Below, one piece after another: positions 7,220-13,465 of a stretch of DNA of 13,465 nt. Below the pieces are notes generated by a model that was not told where the DNA came from, did no database searches, and saw nothing but the letters and a program-made list of their open reading frames with translations. Within the stretch, counting starts at the first letter, position 1. Each line of letters opens with the position of its first letter. The translations under genes were made by a program, and so were the position numbers. Source of the DNA: Acidithiobacillus sp. (GTDB lineage Bacteria; Pseudomonadota; Gammaproteobacteria; Acidithiobacillales; Acidithiobacillaceae); NCBI GenBank assembly GCA_028065135.1, contig JAPTWR010000102.1, positions 1-13,465 on the forward strand, written 5' to 3'.

Positions 7220-9397
7220 TTAATGTGTGTCTTCACGTTCTAGGCAAATTACGGTGCCCTTCTGGCCATCCACTTCCAACAAGTCCCCGTCATTAAGCTT
7301 TAGAAAGACTCCTGGGAGATTCATTACCGCAGGGATACCAAACTCTCGCGCGACAATGGCACCATGAGACAGATATCCGCCTGTTTCCACTACCAGTCCG
7401 CCAGCTTTGAGGAATAGCGGTGTCCACCCGGGGTCCGTGGATGGGGCCACTAGAATTTCACCGGGAAGCAGTTTGTGTCCCTCATTAGGATGACGGAGCA
7501 AACGTGCTTTGCCCCTGATGCTTCCAGTACCGGTAGGCACCCCTTGGAAGTGTTCTCCCTTGCGTTCTGTCCCCATAGATTCCGGACCCTGTCCATGCTG
7601 AATCTGATGGTGTTTATCCTCGACGATCACCTCGGGCGGCGTTTCCCGTAGCCAAGACTGGAACATCTCGGTACGTGCAAGAACACGCGCACGGAGACCG
7701 GCAGATGGTATCTTGCCTGCTAACGCCTGGAATATTTCGGGCATGGTCAACTGAAGAATATCGTCAGGCCTATCCAGACCATCCACCGCAACCAAATGCG
7801 CCCCAGCGGCAAGCAGCACTTGCCGAATCGGCTCCAGATAGGCAATTACCGCGCTGCGGGCAGATTCCCGCTGGTTGCACTCTTTGCGGGCTGCACGGGT
7901 CAGCGCCGCAATAATAGGTCGCCACCAGAACGGAACGGTTGCAACAATGCGCCGCATGGCTTTGGATTCAGCGGATCGCTGTCTTTCCCGAAGGGCCGAT
8001 TCATCGATGCTGGCCAACTGATCTAAAGATGCCAAAAGATAGCCGGGCTCCTCCCGCCAGCGGGGGTTACGCAGGTAAGTTTCGTACAAACCACGATGGC
8101 CATAACGTTCGATAAATTCGGTAAAAGCCCGACGGAATTCATTATATGGCGGTATGGTAGCGAACCAGTCGTCGCTGGCCGCAGCAGACTCGGGGAACGG
8201 CCCAACTTGGGGGTCGGTCCGGGCAAGCCGTGCGAGCGCCATGAGTTCGTAGCCCTGTTGGGCGGTGACACTCGGCACCCCGCCAGCCAGCAGAGCGGTG
8301 GCAAGGGCATACCCCTCCCCAGGAAAGTGTTTCTCCAGTTGCTGCACCAGGAAAGTCAGACTGCCGCCGCTGGACCCTTGCAGAAAAAAAATATCCGATG
8401 CCCCGCGCACCGTTCGCAACCAGCGGATCAACACATCCTTCAGACCATTGCCATCTTGTGGAAGCGCTTGCTGCCGCCAACGTTTCGCTTGGAGTATGGC
8501 GTCGCCAACGGCCTTATCGGCCCGCCGACGGCGACCTGGAGCCAGCGTCAGGTAACGTAGGATGCGGGCCAGTCTGGATAATCGGTCACTGAGTAACGGG
8601 GGCGCCAACTCGATTTCGGGCTGATGGCCGCCAACCAGGGTATTCATGGCCTTTGGCGATACCCCTAATGCGTCGTATGCCTCCCATTGAATAAGAGATA
8701 GCTCAAGATACAACCGACCATGGAATAATCCTGCGCGCTGAACCCCTTCTAACAGCGGGTAGCCGGCCATCGCATAACCCTGCTCAAGCAGGGCGTTGAC
8801 CAGCTTGCGGGAATTGCTCCAGTCCACCGGCGAAAGGGGGTCGGGTACCACCTCGCAAGTATTACCCCGAGACCAATAGGTCGGCTGTTCCTGCAGGATC
8901 GGGTAGGTAAGACGCGCACGTGCGGTCACCGGTCGTGCCTGCGTCAACCAGAAACTCTGGCCATCCCAAACCCATTCCAAATCGTAGCACGGCATGGTGA
9001 AATCGAGGGCTAGGGCAGCATCCCGTAACAGGTTGGCAAGCACCATGGCCTGTGAGGGTGTTAACACAAAAGCTGCGGCTTCGTCGGAACCTGTGGCACG
9101 GGTTTCCGTGCCACCCGTTGCCAACGGGACTGTTTTTTGGCTTTTTCTGCCCAGCTTCCGGGCAAGCGGCCATAAATGGTCGTCTAATGGGTCTTCGGCG
9201 AATAGGTATTCATCCCCGGCGGCTTGCCCGCTCACCAGAGACTCACCCAGCCCCCATTGCGCATGGATAATCAAGCGATCATCACGGCCATCGATCGGGT
9301 CACAGGTGAAGGCAATGCCGGAAGCCGTAGCGGGTAATAGCGGCATGATAAGCACCGCCATGGCGGGCGCATCGCCGGTATGACCTGAGATATCCAT
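7220..9397 (-). pseudogene. PEP synthase / rifampin phosphotransferase-like protein, N-terminally truncated
   Basis: The 725-residue frame contains the back part of a PPDK-type ATP-grasp domain: AVLIMPLLPATASGIAFTCD (14-33), GLGESLVSG (49-57) and LTQARPVTA (151-159). A long helical middle follows (about 170-600). It ends with the swivelling phosphohistidine domain, GGYLSHGAIVAREFGIPAV, where His678 would carry the phosphate. Enzymes of this group (PEP synthase, pyruvate phosphate dikinase, rifampin phosphotransferase) move phosphate from ATP to pyruvate or another acceptor. Full-length relatives have about 150 further N-terminal residues including the GGKGANLG nucleotide-binding loop. Here a TGA lies 9 nt before the first ATG and DNA of an IS21-type remnant begins within a few bases. 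The ATP site is incomplete, so activity is unlikely. The domain order without a classical PEP-binding TIM barrel fits the rifampin-phosphotransferase-like branch better than PpsA. Confidence 0.72.
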
Positions 9398-9485
9398 ATG
9401 TTGTCACTGACCGGCAATATGGCGCCACCGATGTGCGGCGTAATGGCGCCATTTCAAAGTGCCTGAAATGGGGTCTCGAACGGTG
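9398..9485. repeat. probable IS21-type terminal region with short repeats
   Basis: Between istB and the truncated PEP-synthase-like gene lie two direct copies of ATGGCGCCA (9419-9427 and 9443-9451). There is also a perfect palindrome AATGGCGCCATT (9442-9453) and a 7-bp inverted repeat CATTTCA/TGAAATG (9450-9456 and 9464-9470). IS21 elements carry several short repeats near their ends and start with TG; a TGTCAC at about 9402 could be the outer end. The other terminus was not identified. Confidence 0.4.
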
Positions 9486-10256
9486 TTAAGAATGGGTGTT
9501 TTTGGCTCCTTTCGCAATGGTGTTTTTCGGGGATTCCGGGAGCGGTCGTGGGGCGCGAAAACTATCGCCTTCCAGGATCAGTCGATAGGCGCCGTGGCGT
9601 AGCCGATCCAGGGTGGCCACTCCGAGCATGCGGTTGGCCGGGAAGACGTCCCCCCACTCGGCGAAGTCGAGATTGCTGGTCAGCATGGTGGAGACTCGCT
9701 CATAGCGTTCGGCGATGAGATCGTGGAAGTCCTCATCATGGGGCGGGCGCATGGGTTTGAGGCCGAAGTCGTCGATGATCAGTAGCGTCACTTTGGCGAG
9801 TTGGCGGAAGCGCCGGTCAAAGCCACCGGTGGCCCGCGCTGCATGCAGGGAGCCCACCAGATCACCTTGGGTGATAAAGAGCACGTCCATCCCCTGGCGA
9901 ATGGCACAATGCCCCAGCGCCTGGGCGAGATGGCTCTTGCCGGTGCCACAGGGCCCGACGATCAGGACAGGTGCCTGCTCCTGCAGGTAGCGACCCGTAG
10001 CCAGATCATGCACCAGAGAGCGGTTCAGGTTCGGTAACCGGTCAAAGGCGAAGTCTTCCAGGGTTTTGTGATTCCGGAAGTGGGCCTGACGCAGGAGGGT
10101 GTCGAATTTCCGTTGGTCCCGGCGGGCCACTTCATCCTGCAGGAGCATGGCGAGGAACTCGGTATAGGCCAGTTGGCCATCGACAGCTTGCCGGTTGCGG
10201 GCCTCCAGGGAAGCCAGGATGCCGGACAGGCGCAGGGCGCGGAGGTTACTGCTCCA
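9486..10256 (-). pseudogene. istB: IS21-type transposition helper ATPase IstB, start codon lost
   Basis: IstB is the AAA+ ATPase that remodels target DNA for the IS21 transposase IstA. Counting from the first available ATG (10148), the 220 residues contain Walker A GPCGTGKS (65-72), Walker B LLIIDDFG (122-129) and the LTSNLDFAEW sensor region. The same frame stays open upstream to 10256 and encodes a normal IstB N-terminus, NLRALRLSGILASLEARNRQ, then LAYTEFLAM. This gives about 256 residues, the usual size. That extension has no ATG, GTG or TTG; the sequence reads CAGTAACCTCCGC where CAGTGAACCTCCGC would give both an istA-type stop and a GTG start. A one-base deletion could explain it (inference). 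IstA is absent, so the element is not autonomous. Confidence 0.82.
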
Positions 10257-10426
10257 TCATTCCGTCCGCCTATCTCCATGTCCAACAATCTGTTATGCAA
10301 GCACGTTCCCGGAAATTGTCCGGCATGGCCGACTAAGGATCGTTTGACGGACACCAACCCGAGTGCCAAAGGTGGTGGACGCACACAACGGCTTTTCTTT
10401 GGTGTACACTTGTGCAATCATGAGGC
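10257..10426. promoter_or_regulatory. brnT upstream region with possible operator
   Basis: This non-coding stretch between the istB remnant and brnT shows no istA sequence. Just before brnT the palindrome GTGTACAC (10402-10409) is followed at once by TTGTGCAA (10410-10417). BrnT-BrnA operons are known to be repressed by the antitoxin complex binding such promoter-proximal repeats, so this is the likely operator. No clean -35/-10 pair could be fixed. Confidence 0.4.
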
Positions 10427-10708
10427 ATGAGATTCACCTGGAACGACAAAAAGCGGCAAACCAACCTGCGCGATCATCGCGTGGACTTTGCCGATGCCGT
10501 CGGGGTCTTTTTTGATGACTGCGCCCTGACCACGGAGGATGTGGATGCCGAAGGTGAGCAGCGTCTGGTGACGATGGGGCGGGACTTCCTGGATCGAGTA
10601 CTGATCGTGGTGTACACCGAGCGCGGTGAAGATGAAATACGCCTCATATCCGCCCGTAAAGCCAGCCCAGGAGAACGCAAAGCATATGCAGGAGGTGCGA
10701 ACCCATGA
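10427..10708 (+). CDS. brnT: BrnT-family toxin (ribonuclease)
   Basis: A 93-residue toxin of the BrnT family, which in characterised members cleaves RNA with a RelE-like fold and arrests growth under stress. The family pattern is clear. It begins MRFTWNDKKRQTNLRDHRVDFADA, with the F-W-D and N-x-x-x-H-x-V-D-F signature. An RLVTMGRDFLDRVLIVVYTE strand pair follows, then the C-terminal EIRLISARKASPGERKAYA. A GAGG ribosome site lies four nt before the ATG. The stop overlaps the brnA start as ATGA (10705-10708), the usual toxin-first order of this system. Length is normal and no key motif is missing, so the toxin is likely active. It sits next to an integron-like segment, where such pairs help stabilise accessory DNA (inference). 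Confidence 0.9.
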   Translation: MRFTWNDKKRQTNLRDHRVDFADAVGVFFDDCALTTEDVDAEGEQRLVTMGRDFLDRVLIVVYTERGEDEIRLISARKASPGERKAYAGGANP

Positions 10709-10947
10709 AAGCAGAGTATGATTTCAGCCAGGCCCGGCGGGGTGCCGTCGCCGTAGAGCAGGGAAAGACCCGCGTGACCATCCGCTTGGATAACGACGTG
10801 TTGGACTGGTACAGAAAGCAGGCGCAAGAACATGGCGGCAATTATCAGACCGCGATCAACGCCGCCTTACGGGAACAGATGACCGCGCAGGATGGGGCAC
10901 TAGAACGAGTGCTACGAAGGGTTATCCGTAAAGAAATGCTGGTATGA
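10705..10947 (+). CDS. brnA: BrnA-family antitoxin
   Basis: An 80-residue antitoxin. The N-terminal KAEYDFSQARRGAV segment is the BrnA signature, followed by a ribbon-helix-helix DNA-binding domain (KTRVTIRLDNDVLDWYRKQA, then NYQTAINAALREQM). In known systems BrnA binds and neutralises BrnT, and as a dimer represses the operon promoter. It overlaps brnT by four bases, so the two are translationally coupled. The C-terminus (ERVLRRVIRKEMLV) is basic and helical. No truncation is seen; the pair appears complete and self-regulating, with the GTGTACAC palindrome upstream of brnT as the probable target. Confidence 0.9.
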   Translation: MKAEYDFSQARRGAVAVEQGKTRVTIRLDNDVLDWYRKQAQEHGGNYQTAINAALREQMTAQDGALERVLRRVIRKEMLV

Positions 10948-11139
10948 TCGTAATGTCTCAAAATAGCCCTCAACCGGCAGGCGGAGAACCCCGCAAAACA
11001 GGGCCATCCGCCCAGCGGGGATCAGCGCCCATCAGACAGAAGGATGCATTCTGTCTCATCTACAACCGACAGGAAAATCATCGCATGATATATGGCATAT
11101 CTCCTTGTTACATGGCACCGACAGTGCCGTCGAATTTAC
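10948..11139. other. structured non-coding interval between brnA and the cassette
   Basis: No believable gene. It holds several hairpins: an 8-bp perfect stem AGACAGAA/TTCTGTCT at 11034-11041 and 11049-11056 with a 7-nt loop, GATAT/ATATC at 11087-11101, and GGCAC/GTGCC at 11114-11128. The last of these lies directly before a GTTAGAT core. No T-run follows any of them. A frame that starts in the brnA stop (10944) and runs to 11144 has proline/arginine-rich, non-protein-like composition. Confidence 0.4.
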
Positions 11140-11146
11140 GTTAGAT
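11114..11146 (+). other. possible half attC or attI-type recombination site
   Basis: GTTAGAT at 11140-11146 fits the integron core consensus GTTRRRY perfectly and lies 8 nt before the ATG of the AlbA_2 gene, as in integron cassettes. A GGCAC/GTGCC stem (11114-11128) and GTCGAATTTAC precede it, like the right half of an attC. The left half (an RYYYAAC box with complementary arm) was not found, so this may be a degenerate attC, a hybrid site or an attI. Confidence 0.45.
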
Positions 11147-11154
11147 TTTTCATC

Positions 11155-11913
11155 ATGGCACTCACAAAAAAACAGCACGAAGCATTTGCCAAATTCTTTG
11201 AAAGCCCAACACGGAGCGCTCTTAGAGATTTGCTCAAAGGCAACATTGGCGAGACAGACTACCTAGATTTCAAGGAGACATGGCCTGAGCCAGTGAAGCT
11301 GGCAAAGCACATATTGGCTATGGCAAATAGCGGTGGGGGAGCAATTGTTGTCGGCGTAAAGCAATCCGAGGATAACGCCGTCGAAGCTATAGGACTTGAG
11401 AAATTGGAGGACAAATCAGACATAAGTAAAAAGATTGCCTCCTACCTTCCTAGCGAGATCGCTCTGGAAATCCTCGATTTCACTTACACCGAATCTGAAT
11501 ATGAAAAGATACGAGGAAAGTCATTTCAGGTTATGCTAGTTGAATACAACCCAAAAATTGTTCCTCTGCTACCGAAGAAGGAAGGGGATGGAATAAGACG
11601 AAATGCCGTTTATATCAGAAAGGGCACTAACACGGAGGAGGCCAACTATGAAGACTTACAGGAGCTAATTAACAAGCGCCTGGAAACTGGATACTCGACC
11701 CAAAAGAGCTTCGAACTTTACAAACACTTGGATCAACTAAAAGTTCTAGATATAAATCAGCCAAGGAACAAGTCAAGGAAAGGCCGATTTTTCGGGGACA
11801 TGCGAACTTTGGGGGATATATTTGGCCCACACAACAGTTTAGAGTACGACAAGTTTTTAGAGGGGCTGTATGAGAAAAAGAAAAAAATCATCGAGCGCGA
11901 AATTGGGTTGTAA
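11155..11913 (+). CDS. AlbA_2 / Schlafen-type nucleic-acid-binding domain protein
   Basis: A 252-residue protein with an N-terminal AlbA_2 (Schlafen core-type) domain. GETDYLDFKETWPEPVKLAK at 32-51 holds the acidic E-x4-D-F-K-E signature. The HILAMANSGGGAIVVGVK block follows at 52-69, and NAVYIRKGTNTEEAN near 170-184 is the closing strand. The family binds nucleic acid, and some Schlafen proteins use the same acidic residues to cleave tRNA or rRNA; this is family knowledge, not shown here. The C-terminal third is basic and helical (about 190-252) without a recognised domain. ATG 11155 is chosen because it follows the GTTAGAT core by 8 nt; there is no ribosome site, as is common in integron cassettes. 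The stop TAA abuts an attC site. Base composition is clearly more AT-rich than brnTA, suggesting recent acquisition. Confidence 0.75.
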   Translation: MALTKKQHEAFAKFFESPTRSALRDLLKGNIGETDYLDFKETWPEPVKLAKHILAMANSGGGAIVVGVKQSEDNAVEAIGLEKLEDKSDISKKIASYLPSEIALEILDFTYTESEYEKIRGKSFQVMLVEYNPKIVPLLPKKEGDGIRRNAVYIRKGTNTEEANYEDLQELINKRLETGYSTQKSFELYKHLDQLKVLDINQPRNKSRKGRFFGDMRTLGDIFGPHNSLEYDKFLEGLYEKKKKIIEREIGL

Positions 11914-11991
11914 ATCTAACATGGCGCTCAACTTCGGTCGCTGGGCGCTGCGCGATAAAGCCGCGCAGCGCCAGTTAGCTCTACGTTATAT
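11914..11991 (+). other. integron attC recombination site (78 bp)
   Basis: R'' is ATCTAAC (11914-11920), matching RYYYAAC. R' is GTTATAT (11985-11991), one mismatch from GTTRRRY and complementary to R'' at six of seven bases. Internally L'' GCTCAAC (11926-11932) pairs with L' GTTAGC (11974-11979) leaving one extrahelical C, the asymmetry integrases use to choose the strand. The central arms (11941-11954 and 11962-11974) pair over 13 bp with one bulged G. The stop codon of the AlbA_2 gene lies immediately before R'', and the next gene starts 12 nt after R'. Confidence 0.85.
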
Positions 11992-12003
11992 CGGTATCCA
12001 ATA

Positions 12004-12801
12004 ATGACGCTTTGCAAAATCTCCCAGAAGAAAGCCTCTTGGATTTGGTCCACACTCCGAAATGCACGTCGGTATAACTCAAAGATTGGTGAAGAGTCCA
12101 TTACGGATTTCTTTGTTCTTGAGTTGAAGAAGGCCTCGAAGGGGGCGTACTTTATCGACTCATTTACCCGCCCAAAGGAAAAGATCACGGGTGCAGATTG
12201 GGAGCTTTGGTTCACAGGGCCAACGAAAAAATGGATTGGTCTTCGCGTGCAGGCGAAAGTCATTTCGATCAACGGAAAGCGATATGCCCAATTACACTAC
12301 AAGAGAAAAGATGGTACTTACCAAATTGATCAATTGGTAGCCGATGCAAAGAAACATAAAGCCATCCCTCTTTACTGCCTGTATTCCTATTGGCGCAGTA
12401 CGGAAGCCGGCAAGATCAATTGGCCATGTGTGACGATAAAGCGAAATTCGAGACTATTTGGTGCCAGCATTTTATCCATCAGCAGCGTGAAAAAACTGAA
12501 GTCCTCGAAAGACGACACGCTCAAAAGTGTGGCAAAAAACATCAATCCGTTGCATTGTCTTTTTTGCTGCCAGGGCTACGCCCAAGGTGATCTTCCAACC
12601 CGTGCGTATGCATTCCTAAGAGCAAGAGACTATCTCGACATAGATGCCCAGTTGCTGCTCGACGATCCGCCTGAATATGTAACTAAGATGCTTGATAGCT
12701 TATCCGGAGAAAGTCTAATTTGGGCCAAAGACGAAAATCTTTCTAGAGTAACGATCATCCGAGAGGAATTAGAGGGTCCCATTGTCATTTCAAGTAGGTA
12801 G
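12004..12801 (+). CDS. DUF6615-family protein, possible PD-(D/E)XK-type nuclease
   Basis: A 265-residue protein starting 12 nt after the attC, hence the probable gene of a second integron cassette. It shows the DUF6615 pattern: IGEESITDFFVLEL (28-41), TGADWELWF (62-70), WIGLRVQAKV (77-86), then YQIDQL and IPLYCLYSYW. The order Glu30/31, Asp65, Glu67 and Gln83-x-Lys85 resembles the acidic-acidic-QxK core of restriction-endonuclease-like folds, so a nuclease is plausible (inference; DUF6615 has no established function known to me). A small cysteine-rich block, HCLFCCQG (184-191), follows. There is no signal peptide, membrane helix or ribosome site. No attC was found downstream, so the cassette end has been lost or the array ends here. 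Confidence 0.7.
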   Translation: MTLCKISQKKASWIWSTLRNARRYNSKIGEESITDFFVLELKKASKGAYFIDSFTRPKEKITGADWELWFTGPTKKWIGLRVQAKVISINGKRYAQLHYKRKDGTYQIDQLVADAKKHKAIPLYCLYSYWRSTEAGKINWPCVTIKRNSRLFGASILSISSVKKLKSSKDDTLKSVAKNINPLHCLFCCQGYAQGDLPTRAYAFLRARDYLDIDAQLLLDDPPEYVTKMLDSLSGESLIWAKDENLSRVTIIREELEGPIVISSR

Positions 12802-12824
12802 GCTGATATCCAGATTGCCACAGA

Positions 12825-12890
12825 TCAGATAAGCCATGTTTTGGTCCCTTCAAACCCCTTTTTTGAAGGGACCAAAACATGTTAATCTGA
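12825..12890. repeat. very long perfect hairpin
   Basis: Arms at 12835-12854 and 12862-12881 are perfectly complementary over 20 bp (beginning CATGTTTTGGTCCC) with a 7-nt loop CCCCTTT. After a small asymmetric internal loop the stem resumes with TCAGAT (12825-12830) and ATCTGA (12885-12890). No T-run follows on either strand, so it is not a standard terminator. It begins about 24-34 nt after the DUF6615 stop. It could be the border of a mobile element, a single-strand recombination or replication signal, or a strong transcript 3' end. Confidence 0.8.
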
Positions 12891-12926
12891 CATAATCAAA
12901 AATGGGTACAGAAGCGAGTCGTTTAC

Positions 12927-13115
12927 ATGACCAAGTTCGCGTTTAAAACGGATGCCAAATACTGGGCCGCATTTGTCTGGTTTTTGGAGAATGCATCCAT
13001 CAATGATTTGTGAGATGCAGTAGAATCAGATCTCCCTGGGATTTATCAGGCAACCATCCAAAAAAACCTTCGTGCGCAGTACGAAATCTACGCGAAAGGT
13101 GAAAGTTGTCCTTAG
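12927..13115 (+). pseudogene. small hypothetical protein broken by an in-frame TGA
   Basis: ATG 12927 opens MTKFAFKTDAKYWAAFVWFL and reads to TGA at 13011-13013 (codon 29). The same frame then continues with protein-like sequence, DAVESDLPGIYQATIQKNLR and AQYEIYAKGESCP, to TAG at 13113-13115. The uniform, balanced composition on both sides of the stop suggests one 62-codon gene in which a tryptophan or arginine codon (TGG or CGA) became TGA. No family is recognised. There is no clear ribosome site. It lies just after the long hairpin and may belong to the same unit. Stop-codon recoding cannot be excluded but nothing supports it. Confidence 0.5.
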
Positions 13116-13465
13116 AATTAGGCGATATAATGAGACAGATTGGCAATATAAATGAGTTTCATGGTCGGGATTCATCGCGTTAATGGACGAGTTGTCGTGC
13201 TAATCTGCGCTTTTTCCAATCGCCTGCTCTGCAACAGCAAACAGTTGTTCCTGTTGCAAGTCTCCTGCCAACGCTACACCTTTTAGTGGTTTTGTGTGAA
13301 ACGCCTATTTCGTAGACCATCGGATTACTAATCCGGGGGTCTGAAATGACAAAACCAGCAAATACCAGCATTGCAGCGCGGGGTGTGGCGTGGTTTTCGG
13401 GGAGTCGCCCAAATATCGCCCAGCCAACCTCAAAAAACGCTATTCCGTTATACGGTAACGGCCTG
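13116..13465. other. gene-free, structured right end of the window
   Basis: No complete gene is supported. On the minus strand 13200-13304 an open stretch ends with protein-like residues LKGVALAGDLQQEQLFAVAE, then QAIGKSAD and TAG; it looks like the tail of a lost gene. Hairpins occur at 13231-13257 (GCAACAG/CTGTTGC), at 13314-13342 (AGACC and CGGATT arms) and at 13445-13461 (CCGTTA/TAACGG). Confidence 0.35.

Noticed and set aside
10944..11144. 66-codon frame overlapping the brnA stop as ATGA
   Set aside because: Composition is proline/arginine-rich without family features, and the stretch is dominated by hairpins and the cassette recombination half-site.
11092..11154. Longer start for the AlbA_2 gene (21 extra residues)
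   Set aside because: The extension would read through the integron core site and its residues (YLLVTWHRQCRRIYVRF) are not part of the AlbA_2 domain.
12835..12881. Rho-independent terminator for the DUF6615-like gene
   Set aside because: The stem is unusually long and no T-run follows on either strand, so it was left as an unexplained hairpin.
13011..13013. In-frame TGA as a selenocysteine codon
   Set aside because: No selenoprotein family resemblance and no hairpin directly after the TGA; a mutation or sequencing error is simpler.
13314..13342. Sequence resembling a tRNA anticodon arm (CGGATTACTAATCCG then GGGGTC)
   Set aside because: No T-arm, D-arm or acceptor stem can be built around it; it reads better as a simple two-part hairpin.
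1..13465. CRISPR array
   Set aside because: No regularly spaced direct repeats of 23-40 bp are visible anywhere in the window.

Overview
The window (about 13.5 kb) looks like an accessory, heavily rearranged stretch of a proteobacterial chromosome or plasmid. The GC-rich, well-preserved genes (nuoB, a PEP-synthase-like gene, istB) and the mix of IS1380, IS30, IS1595 and IS21 remnants would fit a chemolithoautotroph such as an Acidithiobacillus-type organism. That taxonomic guess rests on impression only; no rRNA or marker gene is present.

Layout. 1-890: IS remnants, with the C-terminal end of an IS1380-type transposase (+) abutting the N-terminal end of an IS30-type transposase (-), then AT-rich DNA. 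892-1571: a small unrecognised ORF and a regulatory interval with a good sigma70-type promoter (1399-1427). 1572-5411: a two-gene operon encoding a DUF6880-like protein and a fusion of an archaeo-eukaryotic primase (AEP) domain with a superfamily II helicase, of the type domain databases label TOTE conflict system. 5472-5733: a 262-bp non-autonomous IS1595 derivative with near-perfect 24-bp terminal repeats and an 8-bp target duplication. 5948-6433: a GNAT acetyltransferase (-). 6556-9397 (-): an N-terminally truncated PEP-synthase/rifampin-phosphotransferase-like gene, a complete nuoB and the first ~36 codons of nuoC. This is a metabolic fragment cut at both ends. 9400-10256 (-): an IS21-type istB without istA and without its start codon.

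10427-10947: a brnT/brnA toxin-antitoxin pair. 11140-12801: a segment organised like integron gene cassettes. A Schlafen-type AlbA_2-domain gene ends exactly at a well-formed attC site (11914-11991), and a DUF6615-like gene with a plausible PD-(D/E)XK nuclease signature starts 12 nt after that site. 12825-13465: a very long perfect hairpin, a small gene broken by an in-frame TGA, and structured DNA with no clear gene.

Taken together, the window carries three sets of conflict-type genes: DUF6880 plus primase-helicase, BrnTA, and AlbA_2 plus DUF6615. They are interleaved with mobile-element debris, as expected of a defence or accessory island. Whether any of them cooperate is inference; only the DUF6880/primase-helicase and brnT/brnA pairs are clearly co-transcribed.
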